A DNA stretch of 13,177 nt from an uncultured Lachnospiraceae bacterium (GCA_910585765.1 CAJUES010000080.1:1-13177); one strand, 5' to 3'; counted from the stretch's first letter, positions 1 through 8,143 are shown. Notes: a model not told the origin generated them from the sequence alone. A program made the numbers and translations.

Positions 1-37
1 TTTCTAGCCGGTGTTAGAAGCCGTGGTTAAACGCATA

Positions 38-50
38 GGCTGAACTGTAA
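38..50 (+). repeat. Possible end of a dispersed repeat (left copy)
   Basis: The 12 bases GGCTGAACTGTA (38-49) recur exactly, in the same orientation, at 13111-13122 at the other end of the window, outside any recognised gene. The preceding bases resemble the right copy only loosely (a GTGT..GAAG..CC pattern). A 12-base match between two intergenic stretches is suggestive, but it does not prove that they belong to one repeat family. Confidence 0.3.
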
Positions 51-130
51 CAAAATTTTTGTAGAAAAAGAAATAGATTAAAAAAATAAATTCGTGAATA
101 TGTCAACTGTACTTTTCTGCCAAATCAGTC

Positions 131-149
131 TATACTATAGATATATAAT
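131..149 (+). promoter_or_regulatory. Putative promoter region of the first small gene
   Basis: An AT-rich stretch contains two -10-like hexamers, TATACT (131-136) and TATAAT (144-149), about 85-100 bases before the ATG at 233. No good -35 element lies at the usual spacing; the best is TGTACT at 108-113, 17 bases before TATACT. The exact start is uncertain, but this is the only convincing promoter-like DNA before the gene. Confidence 0.4.
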
Positions 150-232
150 GATATAAAACAGAAACAGGCGGCGGTGCGGTTCAATTTAGTTTGGTTCAGT
201 CCAGTCCCGCTGCATTAAGGAAGTGAAAGCTT

Positions 233-493
233 ATGGCAGAGAAGAGACAGGGGCGGGAGACCGCTTTTGCAGAAACATTTGATGAAGCGGTAAAGAAGAG
301 GATCGAGAAAGCCTTCTTGAAACAGGGCATCTCCTACTTGATCAAGGTAGACAAAGTGCGGGAGATGAAAAAAGGTCATTTTGAGAGCAGGATCAAGTAT
401 TCTTTTCAGATCAACAGGCTCCAGACAGAGGAGGCAAAGGCGGCGTTAGCCACGCAGGATCTGGGGGAGGACAGTGTTCATTACCTGATATAG
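233..493 (+). CDS. Small protein of unknown function (86 aa)
   Basis: I do not recognise this protein as a named family. It is 86 residues, soluble and highly charged, with no signal peptide, membrane segment or cysteine motif. The N-terminal third (about residues 12-30) looks helical and Lys/Arg/Glu-rich. A strand-like stretch SYLIKV follows, then a second one (YSFQINR) and a short alpha-type segment (TEEAKAALA). This order resembles a small alpha/beta fold, but that is only a guess. The ATG at 233 follows AGGAAG (218-223) by nine bases, an acceptable ribosome binding site. A strong intrinsic terminator begins 10 bases after the stop codon, so the gene is probably a single transcription unit. 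Reality as a gene is supported by the ribosome binding site, the terminator and ordinary amino acid composition, not by homology. Confidence 0.6.
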   Translation: MAEKRQGRETAFAETFDEAVKKRIEKAFLKQGISYLIKVDKVREMKKGHFESRIKYSFQINRLQTEEAKAALATQDLGEDSVHYLI

Positions 494-503
494 TACATAT
501 GAC

Positions 504-532
504 AAAAGTATCACGCCGCGTGATGCTTTTTT
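504..532 (+). terminator. Intrinsic terminator after the first small gene
   Basis: An 8-bp stem (508-515 with 519-526, one G-T pair) encloses a 3-base loop, CCG, and is followed at once by six T (527-532). The A-run at 504-507 can pair with the T-run, so the structure may also terminate transcription from the other strand. Confidence 0.88.
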
Positions 533-540
533 GCTGTATC

Positions 541-570
541 TTTACAAAAAGGCAGGTCTCTGATAATATA
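541..570 (+). promoter_or_regulatory. Putative promoter of the second small gene
   Basis: TTTACA (541-546) resembles a -35 element. It is followed by overlapping -10-like hexamers: GATAAT (562-567, spacing 15) and TAATAT (564-569, spacing 17). The position just after the upstream terminator and 40-50 bases before the ATG at 611 fits a separate promoter. The match is moderate. Confidence 0.4.
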
Positions 571-610
571 AATAATCAAAAAAGAAAACAGGATAAGGAG
601 ATAAAAAAGT

Positions 611-838
611 ATGATGGATTTTTCAGCGATCATGAAATTTAAGGGAGCATGGGACACATTCACCAGGAACCACCCCAAATTTGTGCCGTTTGTGCAGGCA
701 GTAGGCCGCGAGGCGATGGCGGACGGCACGATCATAGAGGTGAAAGTCACCAGCCCGGATGGCAGGGAATACAACACGAACATGAAGATCACGCAGAGCG
801 ACCTCGACCTGTTTGCACAGTTGAAAGGGATGATGTGA
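611..838 (+). CDS. Small conserved-looking protein of unknown function (75 aa)
   Basis: This is a 75-residue soluble protein with no recognised domain. An N-terminal amphipathic part (residues 1-35; MKFKGAWDTFTRNHPKF, then FVQAVGREAM) is followed by a beta-type stretch (GTIIEVKVTSPDG, about residues 39-51) and a C-terminal helix (SDLDLFAQLKGM). Proteins of this layout are familiar to me from Lachnospiraceae genomes without an assigned function; that is recollection, not a search. AAGGAG (595-600) lies 10 bases before the ATG at 611 and 13 before the ATG at 614, so either Met could start; 611 is preferred. The end of the gene is about 60 bases from the carA promoter and no clear terminator separates them, so some read-through into carA is possible. 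Confidence 0.7.
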   Translation: MMDFSAIMKFKGAWDTFTRNHPKFVPFVQAVGREAMADGTIIEVKVTSPDGREYNTNMKITQSDLDLFAQLKGMM

Positions 839-900
839 GGAGCTCTTTTGCGGAACGGATCAATATGCAGTTCGGGCGGGGGAGCGTATGCACATATTCC

Positions 901-929
901 TTGAAGGACATAATTTCTTGTGATATAAT
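901..929 (+). promoter_or_regulatory. carAB promoter
   Basis: TTGAAG (901-906) and a perfect TATAAT (924-929) are 17 bases apart, and a TGn extension precedes the -10 (TG at 921-922). The predicted transcript starts near 936. An ATG at 939 would then lie almost at the 5' end of the RNA, which supports choosing the ATG at 963 as the carA start. The leader is only about 27 bases, too short for a PyrR-type attenuator or a riboswitch. Confidence 0.82.
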
Positions 930-942
930 GAATCGATTATGT
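908..942. promoter_or_regulatory. Candidate operator: inverted repeat flanking the carA -10 box
   Basis: ACATAAT (908-914) and ATTATGT (936-942) form a perfect 7-bp inverted repeat with a 21-base spacer centred on the -10 hexamer and reaching the predicted start site. The placement suits a repressor site, but AT-rich repeats of this length can arise by chance. It does not match the ArgR box pattern (TGAAT-N4-ATTCA) well. Confidence 0.3.
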
Positions 943-962
943 TGGAAGGCACAGGTGATGAG

Positions 963-2165
963 ATGAAGGCATTTTTAATATTGGAAGACGGCACTGTATT
1001 TGAGGGCACTCAGATCGGTGCCGACAGGGAGATTATCAGCGAGATCGTATTTAACACGTCTATGGCAGGGTATCTTGAGGTGCTCACAGATCCGTCCTAT
1101 GCGGGGCAGGCGGTGTGCATGACATATCCATTGATCGGAAATTACGGCGTCTGCAAGGATGATATGGAGTCTAAGAAACCCTGGCCCGACGGGTTTATCG
1201 TCAGGGAGTTGTCCAGGAATTTCAGCAATTTCAGAGCGGATTTTTCCATTCAGCAGTTTTTGCAGGAGAATGATGTGCCGGGAATAGCGGGGATCGACAC
1301 CAGGGCGCTGACAAAGATCCTGCGCGAGAAGGGCACGATGAACGGCATGATCACGACAAACGAACAGTACCGTCTCGACGATGTGCTTCCCAGATTGGAG
1401 GCATATACGACCGGCATGGTGGTTGAGAAAGTCACCTGCAAAGAAAAATACGAGGTAAAGGGCGCCGCGGATCTGTCAGAAAACGGTGCCCTGTCCGGGA
1501 GCGCGAAGTTTGTGGCGGCGGACTACGAAGCGGGAGTGCGCGAGAGCAGGCCCTCCCTTGTCAGAGCGCTGAACGGCGCTGGCAGGCGCGTAGCGCTGCT
1601 GGACCTCGGCACGAAGGACAATATTGCCTGCTCCCTCAAAATGCGGGGCTGTGATGTCACAGTCTATCCGGCGGCGACACCGGCGTCGGAGATCATCGCG
1701 TCACGTCCGGATGGCATCATGCTCTCGAACGGACCGGGAGATCCGAAGGAATGCACCGGGATCATTGCGGAGATCAGGAAACTCTACGACACGGACATTC
1801 CGATCTTTGCGATCTGTCTCGGGCATCAGCTCATGGCGCTCGCGACGGGGGCAGATACCTACAAGATGAAGTACGGGCACCGCGGCGGCAACCACCCGGT
1901 AAAGGATCTCGCCACAGGGCGGGTCTATATCTCCTCGCAGAATCACGGCTACGTGGTCGACATGGAAAAGTTGGATCCCAAGGTTGCAAAGCCTGCCTTT
2001 ATCAACGTCAATGACGGTACAAACGAAGGGCTCGACTACACGGGAAAAAATATTTTCACCGTCCAGTTCCATCCGGAAGCGTGCTGCGGTCCGCAGGATT
2101 CCGGCTATCTGTTTGACAGATTTATCGATATGATGGACGGCGGGAAGACGGAGGTGACGAGATAA
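963..2165 (+). CDS. carA: Carbamoyl-phosphate synthase small (glutaminase) subunit
   Basis: CarA hydrolyses glutamine and passes the ammonia to CarB, which makes carbamoyl phosphate for pyrimidines and arginine. The 400-residue product has the usual length and two domains. The N-terminal CPSase_sm_chain domain (about 1-150) contains GTVFEG, TSMAGY and GIAGIDTRALTK. The C-terminal class I glutamine amidotransferase domain contains the nucleophile elbow AICLGHQL with Cys285, the GHRGGNHPV segment, SSQNHGY, and the catalytic His370/Glu372 in QFHPEA. The triad is therefore complete. An upstream in-frame ATG at 939 is possible, but it would sit at the predicted transcript start; the ATG at 963 has AGGTG (953-957) five bases upstream. 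The stop codon overlaps the carB start by one base (TAATG), indicating translational coupling. No regulatory leader is visible apart from the inverted repeat over the promoter. Confidence 0.97.
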   Translation: MKAFLILEDGTVFEGTQIGADREIISEIVFNTSMAGYLEVLTDPSYAGQAVCMTYPLIGNYGVCKDDMESKKPWPDGFIVRELSRNFSNFRADFSIQQFLQENDVPGIAGIDTRALTKILREKGTMNGMITTNEQYRLDDVLPRLEAYTTGMVVEKVTCKEKYEVKGAADLSENGALSGSAKFVAADYEAGVRESRPSLVRALNGAGRRVALLDLGTKDNIACSLKMRGCDVTVYPAATPASEIIASRPDGIMLSNGPGDPKECTGIIAEIRKLYDTDIPIFAICLGHQLMALATGADTYKMKYGHRGGNHPVKDLATGRVYISSQNHGYVVDMEKLDPKVAKPAFINVNDGTNEGLDYTGKNIFTVQFHPEACCGPQDSGYLFDRFIDMMDGGKTEVTR

Positions 2166-5100
2166 TGCCAAAGAATCCAGATGTGAAAAAAGTAATGGTG
2201 ATCGGTTCGGGACCGATCGTCATCGGACAGGCTGCGGAGTTTGACTATGCGGGCACACAGGCGTGCCGCTCCTTGAAGGAGGAGGGCATTGAGGTCGTGT
2301 TGGTGAACTCCAATCCCGCGACTATCATGACGGACAGGGATATCGCGGACAAGGTGTATATTGAACCGCTGACCGCGAGGGTTTTGGAGCAGATCATAGA
2401 GAGAGAGCGACCGGATTCCATTCTGCCGACGCTGGGAGGACAGGCGGGGCTGAACCTTGGCATGGAGCTTGAGGAGAGCGGGTTCCTGGCTGCCCACAAT
2501 GTCAGGCTTCTGGGGACGACAGCGGCGACGATCCGAAAGGCGGAGGACAGGCAGGAGTTCAAGGACACCATGGAGAAGATCGGGGAACCCTGTGCGGCGT
2601 CGCTTGTCGTGGAAAACGTCGAGGACGGGGTGGCGTTCACGAACACGATCGGTTATCCTGTGGTGCTGCGCCCTGCGTACACCCTCGGCGGCAGCGGCGG
2701 CGGTATTGCCCACAACCAGCTGGAGTTGGAGGAGATCCTCGAGAACGGTCTGCGCCTCTCGCGTGTGGGGCAGGTCCTCGTGGAGCGCTGCATCGCAGGC
2801 TGGAAGGAGATCGAGTACGAGGTGATGCGCGACAGCGCCGGCAACTGCATCACGGTATGCAACATGGAAAACATCGATCCTGTCGGGGTGCACACGGGTG
2901 ACAGCATCGTCGTGGCGCCCTCGCAGACGCTGAGCGACAAGGAGTACCAGATGCTGCGGACATCGGCGCTCAACATCATCTCGGAATTGAATATCACCGG
3001 CGGCTGCAATGTGCAGTTTGCCCTGCATCCGACAAGCTTTGAGTACTGCGTCATCGAGGTGAACCCGCGCGTGAGCCGCTCGTCTGCGCTGGCTTCCAAG
3101 GCGACGGGCTATCCGATCGCGAAAGTCGCGGCAAAGATCGCGCTCGGCTACACGCTCGACGAGATCAAAAATGCCATCACGGGCAAGACGTACGCGAGCT
3201 TTGAGCCGGCGCTGGATTACTGCGTCGTGAAGATGCCTAGGCTCCCGTTTGACAAGTTCATCACGGCAAAGAGGACGCTCACCACGCAGATGAAGGCGAC
3301 GGGTGAGGTCATGAGCATCTGCACGAACTTTGAGGGCGCGCTGATGAAGGCGATCCGCTCGCTGGAGCAGCATGTGGACTGCCTGAGGAGCTATGATTTC
3401 TCTGCGCTTGACGAGGATGCCCTGCTCAGGCGCATGGAGAGGGTTGACGACCAGAGGATCTATGTGATCGCTGAGGCGCTCAGAAAGGGGATCAGCTACG
3501 ATACCATCTACGATATCACAAAGATCGACAGATGGTTCATCGACAAGCTCGCCGTCATCGTGGAGATGGAACATGCGCTGGAGACGCAGCCGCTCACAGT
3601 GGAACTGTTGAAGGAGGCAAAGCGGATCGAATTTCCGGACAATGTGATCGCCGGACTCACGGGAAAGAACGAGCGGGAGATCAGGGAAATGCGCTATGCC
3701 AACAGTATTGTTGCGGCATTCAAGATGGTCGATACCTGTGCGGCAGAGTTCGAGGCGAGCACACCGTACTATTACTCATGTTACGATGGGGTCAACGAGG
3801 CTGTGGAGACGAATCCGCCCAAAAAGGTGCTCGTGCTCGGCTCGGGACCGATCCGCATCGGGCAGGGGATCGAGTTTGATTACTGTTCGGTACATGCGAC
3901 ATGGGCATTTTCAAAGGCAGGCTACGAGACGATCATCGTCAACAACAATCCCGAGACGGTGAGCACGGACTTTGATATTGCGGACAAGCTCTACTTTGAG
4001 CCGCTCACGCCGGAGGACGTGGAGAACATCGTCAACATCGAGAAGCCTGACGGGGCGGTGGTGCAGTTTGGCGGACAGACGGCGATCAAGCTCACAGAGA
4101 GCCTGATGAAGATGGGTGTGCCGATCCTCGGGACGAAGGCGGAGGACGTCGACGCCGCGGAGGACAGGGAGCTGTTTGACAGGATCCTCGAACAGACGCA
4201 GATCCCGCGCGCGGCGGGCGGCACGGTCTACACGGCGGCGGAGGCAAAGGCGGTCGCAAACCGCCTGGGATATCCAGTGCTTGTCAGACCTTCGTACGTG
4301 CTTGGCGGACAGGGGATGCAGATCGCGCTGTCCGACGAGGAGATCGAGGAGTTCATGGAGATCATCAACCGCATCGCGCAGGATCACCCGATCCTCGTCG
4401 ATAAGTACCTGCAGGGCAAGGAGCTGGAGGTGGACGCTGTATGCGACGGCACGGACATCCTGATCCCGGGGATCATGGAGCACATAGAGAGAACAGGGGT
4501 TCACTCCGGCGACTCGATCTCTGTCTACCCCGCGCACACGATCACGGACAAGGTGAAGGAGACGATCGCGGAGTACACGAGACGGCTCGCGAAAGCACTG
4601 CATGTGAAGGGGCTGATCAACATCCAGTTCATTGCTGTCGGCGAGGAAGTGTTTGTGATCGAGGTGAATCCCCGCTCCTCGAGGACTGTTCCCTACATCA
4701 GCAAGGTGACAGGGATCCCGATCGTGGATCTCGCCACGGAGGTCATCATCGGAAAGACGATCCGGGAGCTCGGGTATGAGCCAGGGCTGCAGAAGGAGGC
4801 GGACTATGTCGCGGTCAAGATGCCTGTGTTCTCCTTCGAGAAGATCAGGGGCGCCGAGATCAGCCTCGGACCGGAGATGAAGTCCACAGGGGAGTGTCTT
4901 GGCATCGCAAAAACCTTTAACGAGGCGCTGTACAAAGCATTTCTCGGCGCCGGGATCGACCTGCCCAGGCACCGGCGCATGATCATCACGGTGAAGGATG
5001 CGGACAAGGGCGAGGCGATCGAGATCGGAAGGCGTTTTGAGGCGCTCGGCTACACGATCTATGCGACGCGCAGCACGGCGAAGGCTTTGAATGACGCGGG

Positions 5101-5362
5101 CGTCAAGGCAAAAAAGGTCAATAAGATCCAGCAGGAGTCGCCGACAGTCATGGACTTGATCCTCGGTCACAAGATCGACCTTGTGATCGATACGCCGACG
5201 CAGGGGCGCGACAAGTCGAGGGACGGATTCCTGATCAGGAGAGTCTCGATCGAGACAGGCGTCAACTGTATCACGGCGCTGGACACGGCAAAGGCGCTGG
5301 CGACAAGCCTCGAGAGCAGGGACGACAAACCGCTCTCGCTGGTGAACATCGCGGATTTGTGA
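2165..5362 (+). CDS. carB: Carbamoyl-phosphate synthase large subunit
   Basis: CarB uses two ATP, bicarbonate and ammonia from CarA to form carbamoyl phosphate. The 1065-residue product is full length and shows the expected internal duplication. The first half begins with GSGPIVIGQ (about 14-22) and has an ATP-grasp domain with LRPAYTLGGSGGG (about 168-180) and VIEVNPRVSRSS (about 297-308). The second half repeats this with LGSGPIRIGQ (about 558-567), VRPSYVLGGQGMQ (about 706-718) and VIEVNPRSSRT (about 832-842). The C-terminal MGS-like allosteric domain (about 930-1065) contains TPTQGRDKSRDG. In the well-studied enzymes this domain binds effectors such as UMP. GGAGGTGA (2150-2157), inside the end of carA, lies seven bases before the start codon. 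No pyr or arg genes adjoin the pair. The long open frames on the opposite strand here are a by-product of GC-rich codon usage. Confidence 0.98.
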   Translation: MPKNPDVKKVMVIGSGPIVIGQAAEFDYAGTQACRSLKEEGIEVVLVNSNPATIMTDRDIADKVYIEPLTARVLEQIIERERPDSILPTLGGQAGLNLGMELEESGFLAAHNVRLLGTTAATIRKAEDRQEFKDTMEKIGEPCAASLVVENVEDGVAFTNTIGYPVVLRPAYTLGGSGGGIAHNQLELEEILENGLRLSRVGQVLVERCIAGWKEIEYEVMRDSAGNCITVCNMENIDPVGVHTGDSIVVAPSQTLSDKEYQMLRTSALNIISELNITGGCNVQFALHPTSFEYCVIEVNPRVSRSSALASKATGYPIAKVAAKIALGYTLDEIKNAITGKTYASFEPALDYCVVKMPRLPFDKFITAKRTLTTQMKATGEVMSICTNFEGALMKAIRSLEQHVDCLRSYDFSALDEDALLRRMERVDDQRIYVIAEALRKGISYDTIYDITKIDRWFIDKLAVIVEMEHALETQPLTVELLKEAKRIEFPDNVIAGLTGKNEREIREMRYANSIVAAFKMVDTCAAEFEASTPYYYSCYDGVNEAVETNPPKKVLVLGSGPIRIGQGIEFDYCSVHATWAFSKAGYETIIVNNNPETVSTDFDIADKLYFEPLTPEDVENIVNIEKPDGAVVQFGGQTAIKLTESLMKMGVPILGTKAEDVDAAEDRELFDRILEQTQIPRAAGGTVYTAAEAKAVANRLGYPVLVRPSYVLGGQGMQIALSDEEIEEFMEIINRIAQDHPILVDKYLQGKELEVDAVCDGTDILIPGIMEHIERTGVHSGDSISVYPAHTITDKVKETIAEYTRRLAKALHVKGLINIQFIAVGEEVFVIEVNPRSSRTVPYISKVTGIPIVDLATEVIIGKTIRELGYEPGLQKEADYVAVKMPVFSFEKIRGAEISLGPEMKSTGECLGIAKTFNEALYKAFLGAGIDLPRHRRMIITVKDADKGEAIEIGRRFEALGYTIYATRSTAKALNDAGVKAKKVNKIQQESPTVMDLILGHKIDLVIDTPTQGRDKSRDGFLIRRVSIETGVNCITALDTAKALATSLESRDDKPLSLVNIADL

Positions 5363-5432
5363 TTCATAGCAGGTACTTTTCTGTCCTGGACATGGCAAAA
5401 TGAGCATAGGAAAGTCGCCGGATCCGAAATAG

Positions 5433-5459
5433 AAAAGGTGTCATCTGATGGCACTTTTT
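5433..5459 (+). terminator. Intrinsic terminator of the carAB operon
   Basis: GTGTCAT (5438-5444) pairs with ATGGCAC (5448-5454), with one G-T pair, around a 3-base loop. Five T follow (5455-5459), and an A-run (5433-5436) sits on the 5' side. It lies about 75 bases after the carB stop and ends the operon before queH. Confidence 0.88.
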
Positions 5460-5530
5460 CTATGTGCAGGGCACCCGGCTGCGCGATCGGCGATCGAGGT
5501 GGATCGCAAATAAAATAGTGAGGGGTTAAT

Positions 5531-6178
5531 ATGGAAGCACAGAGATCATCGAACGCAAGGAATTATCAGAGAGAACTGGACAGGATCCTCGAACGGCTGA
5601 CAGCGCCGCCCCGCCTTCTGCTGCACAGCTGCTGTGCGCCGTGCAGCAGCTATGTGCTCGAGTATCTGCGGCAGTATTTCGAGATCACGGTGTTTTATTA
5701 TAATCCGAATATATCGATGGAGACGGAGTATCGCAAGCGCGTCGCCGAGCAGAAGCGGCTGATCGCAGCCTACAACGAGATGGTTGGCAGCGGATATCCG
5801 ATCGCTGTCGTGGAGGGCGATTATGAGCCGGAGGTTTTCTATGCGGCAGCAAAGGGCAAAGAGCAGTGCCCGGAGGGCGGAGAGCGCTGTCTGGCCTGCT
5901 ATGAGCTGCGGCTCAGAAAGACGGCGGAACTGGCAGTACAGTCAGAACAGGACTACTTTGCGACGACGCTCACGATCAGTCCGCTGAAAAATGCGGCGAA
6001 ACTGAATGCGATCGGCGAGCATCTGGCTGAGGAATACCGGATCCCCTGGCTGCCGTCCGACTTCAAAAAGAAAAACGGCTACAAGCGCTCGATCGAACTG
6101 TCGGCGGAGTATGGACTGTACAGACAGAATTACTGCGGGTGCGTGTACTCGCAGACACAGTCGGCGGACAATGCGTGA
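5531..6178 (+). CDS. queH: Epoxyqueuosine reductase QueH (DUF208 family)
   Basis: QueH reduces epoxyqueuosine to queuosine at the wobble position of tRNAs with GUN anticodons, replacing the unrelated cobalamin enzyme QueG. The 215-residue protein has the family signatures: LLLHSCCAPC with Cys34, Cys35 and Cys38 near the N-terminus; YYNPNI and the ExEYxxR segment (EYRKR, about 66-70); Cys113, then CLACYELR with Cys120 and Cys123; TTLTISPLKN; and the C-terminal YCGC with Cys202 and Cys204. In studied members, conserved cysteines bind a [4Fe-4S] cluster and an additional iron. AGGGG (5521-5525) lies five bases before the ATG. I see no convincing promoter in the 70 bases after the carAB terminator, so its transcription start is unclear. 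The gene ends 40 bases before argS with no terminator between, so the two tRNA-related genes are probably co-transcribed. No other queuosine genes are in the window. Confidence 0.94.
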   Translation: MEAQRSSNARNYQRELDRILERLTAPPRLLLHSCCAPCSSYVLEYLRQYFEITVFYYNPNISMETEYRKRVAEQKRLIAAYNEMVGSGYPIAVVEGDYEPEVFYAAAKGKEQCPEGGERCLACYELRLRKTAELAVQSEQDYFATTLTISPLKNAAKLNAIGEHLAEEYRIPWLPSDFKKKNGYKRSIELSAEYGLYRQNYCGCVYSQTQSADNA

Positions 6179-6218
6179 TGCGTATTTATTATTGTTAGGA
6201 TAACAAGTGGAGGGGACA

Positions 6219-7991
6219 ATGAAGAAAATAATAGAACTGATTTCAGATGAAATGAAAAATGCATTTGAGCAGGCGGGGTATGCGCGCGAGCTTGGCAAGG
6301 TGACGCTCTCAAACAGGCCCGATCTGTGCGAATACCAGTGCAACGGCGCGATGGCGGGCGCAAAGCAGTACAAAAAGGCGCCGATCATGATCGCGGGCGA
6401 TGTCGCGGCAAAGCTTGCCGACAGCAAGGTCTTTGAGCGGGCGGAGGCAGTCGCACCAGGCTTTCTGAATCTGACCTTGCGAAAGGAGTTTGTCGGCGAA
6501 TATATCAGAGATATGCGGGCGGACAGCAAATACGGTTTGGAGGAGGCACAGGTTCCGGCAAAGATTGTGATCGACTACGGCGGACCCAACGTCGCAAAGC
6601 CGCTGCACGTAGGGCATCTGCGCTCCGCGATCATCGGGGAGAGCATCAAGCGCATCGCGCGCTATATGGGACATAAGGTGGTCGGCGATATCCATCTGGG
6701 CGACTGGGGGCAGCCGATGGGACTGATCATGAACGAGCTCAGGGTCAGAAAGCCAAAGCTTGTCTATTTCGACGAGGATTACGCGGGGGCATATCCCGCG
6801 GAGCCGCCCTTCACGATCGCGGAGTTGGAGGAGATCTACCCGTTTGCGAGCAAGCGCTCCAAGGAGGATGAGGCGTACAAGGCGGACGCGATGGCGTGCA
6901 CCTTCAAACTGCAGAGCGGCGTGCGGGGATACCGCGCACTCTGGGACCATATCATAGCGGTCTCTGTCGCGGACTTGAAGAAAAATTATGAGAGGCTGAA
7001 TGTCGATTTTGACCTGTGGAACGGGGAGTCCGCGGTGCATGACCTCATACCGCAGATGGTCGATGCGATGCGGGCGGGCGGCTACGCCTATGTCAGCGAG
7101 GGCGCGCTTGTCGTCGATGTGAAGCAGGAGACGGACACAAAGGAAGTACCACCGTGTATGATATTGAAGTCGGACGGAGCGGCGCTCTACAACACGACGG
7201 ATCTTGCGACGATCATGATGCGCATGGAGGTCGAGCAGCCCGACAGGATCGTCTATGTGGTCGACAAACGCCAGGAACTCTACTTTGAGCAGGTTTTCCG
7301 CTGTGCGCGCAAGACAAAGCTCGTGCAGGAGGACACGGAGCTGAGATTTCTCGGATTCGGCACGATGAACGGAAAGGACGGAAAGCCGTTCAAGACGCGC
7401 GAGGGCGGGGTGATGCGCCTGGAAAGCCTGATCCAGGAGATCAATGACGAGATGTTTCGCAAGATCAAGGAGAGCCGCGAGACGACGGACGAGGAGGCAG
7501 CCGCGACTGCGCAGGTGGTAGGGCTTGCCGCGCTGAAATACGGCGATCTGTCCAACCAGGCGAGCAAGGATTACATCTTTGACATTGACCGTTTTACCTC
7601 GTCGGAGGGGGACACAGGGCCGTATATCCTCTACACGATCGTGCGCATCAAGTCGATCCTCGCAAAGTATGCGGAAAACGGCGGCGATGTGCAGGCAGTG
7701 TGCGGCGGGATCAAGGCGCCGGTCAACGACAGCGAGAAGCAGCTGATGATGGAGCTTGCAAAGTACAACGCGAGTGTGGAGGCAGCGTGTGAGGAGTACG
7801 CACCGCACAAAATTTGTGCCTACATCTACGATCTTGCCAACGCGTTCAACCATTTTTATCACGAGACAAAGATCCTCGCGGAGGAGGACGAGTCCAGGAA
7901 GGCTGGCTGGATCGCGCTTCTTGTGCTCACAAGGGATGTGCTCGAGACTTCGATCGGTCTGCTCGGGTTCTCGGCGCCGGAGAGAATGTAA
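6219..7991 (+). CDS. argS: Arginyl-tRNA synthetase
   Basis: ArgS charges tRNA-Arg with arginine in the cytoplasm. The 590-residue product has the full class I ArgRS layout. An N-terminal Arg-S domain (about 1-100) is followed by the Rossmann catalytic domain with GGPNVAKP and the HIGH-type motif HVGH (130-133). GDIHLGDWGQ, typical of ArgRS, comes next, and FKTREGG (391-397) occupies the KMSKS-loop position, where ArgRS often lacks the canonical sequence. The C-terminal DALR anticodon-binding domain has LANAFNHFYHETKIL (about 539-553), and the protein ends in PERM. The ATG at 6219 is preferred over the in-frame GTG at 6207, because GGAGGGG (6209-6215) would overlap the earlier start but is well placed for the later one. 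There is no T-box leader: only 40 bases separate it from queH. Confidence 0.98.
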   Translation: MKKIIELISDEMKNAFEQAGYARELGKVTLSNRPDLCEYQCNGAMAGAKQYKKAPIMIAGDVAAKLADSKVFERAEAVAPGFLNLTLRKEFVGEYIRDMRADSKYGLEEAQVPAKIVIDYGGPNVAKPLHVGHLRSAIIGESIKRIARYMGHKVVGDIHLGDWGQPMGLIMNELRVRKPKLVYFDEDYAGAYPAEPPFTIAELEEIYPFASKRSKEDEAYKADAMACTFKLQSGVRGYRALWDHIIAVSVADLKKNYERLNVDFDLWNGESAVHDLIPQMVDAMRAGGYAYVSEGALVVDVKQETDTKEVPPCMILKSDGAALYNTTDLATIMMRMEVEQPDRIVYVVDKRQELYFEQVFRCARKTKLVQEDTELRFLGFGTMNGKDGKPFKTREGGVMRLESLIQEINDEMFRKIKESRETTDEEAAATAQVVGLAALKYGDLSNQASKDYIFDIDRFTSSEGDTGPYILYTIVRIKSILAKYAENGGDVQAVCGGIKAPVNDSEKQLMMELAKYNASVEAACEEYAPHKICAYIYDLANAFNHFYHETKILAEEDESRKAGWIALLVLTRDVLETSIGLLGFSAPERM

Positions 7992-8000
7992 AACAGTGTG

Positions 8001-8022
8001 GCTGTCGGGAACTGACAGTTTT
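8001..8022 (+). terminator. Weak putative terminator after argS
   Basis: CTGTC (8002-8006) pairs with GACAG (8014-8018) around a 7-base loop, followed by four T (8019-8022), 10 bases after the argS stop. The stem is short, so termination may be partial. Further on, GATCGC (8025-8030) and GCGATC (8049-8054) form another inverted repeat without a T-run. No other structure was recognised between argS and the next promoter. Confidence 0.4.
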
Positions 8023-8114
8023 CAGATCGCATCTCCCTCCCCGGAACCGCGATCGTGTATTATTGTTTGTATGAAGTAAATGATACCGCAAAATATGCGA
8101 ATCATCCCAATATG

Positions 8115-8143
8115 CCCACAAAGGAAGTACAGTGTGATATAAT
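8115..8143 (+). promoter_or_regulatory. Promoter of the PAS-CPBP/pssA/psd operon
   Basis: A perfect TATAAT (8138-8143) with a TGn extension (TG at 8135-8136) gives the same 11 bases, TGTGATATAAT, as the carAB promoter. The -35 position at 17-base spacing is weak (CCCACA, 8115-8120), as is common for extended -10 promoters. The predicted leader runs from about 8150 to the ATG at 8209. Confidence 0.6.

Noticed and set aside
190..210. TGGTTCAGTCC resembling a tRNA T-loop.
   Set aside because: No flanking T-stem, anticodon arm or acceptor stem could be formed around it.
2105..3574. Long open frame (489 codons) on the minus strand across carB.
   Set aside because: It lies fully opposite a clear carB coding region, has an Arg/His/Asp-rich composition typical of an antisense frame in GC-rich genes, and has no ribosome binding site or recognisable domain. 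The similar minus-strand frames at 3911-5407 and 6309-7862 were rejected for the same reason.
5511..5516. TAAAAT before queH as a -10 box.
   Set aside because: It would place the transcript start inside the ribosome binding site, and no -35 element is present. The nearby CGATCGGCGATCG tandem palindrome (5484-5496) has no function I can support.
6179..6218. Possible T-box or other leader in front of argS.
   Set aside because: The gap is only 40 bases, with no stem structure and no T-box sequence.
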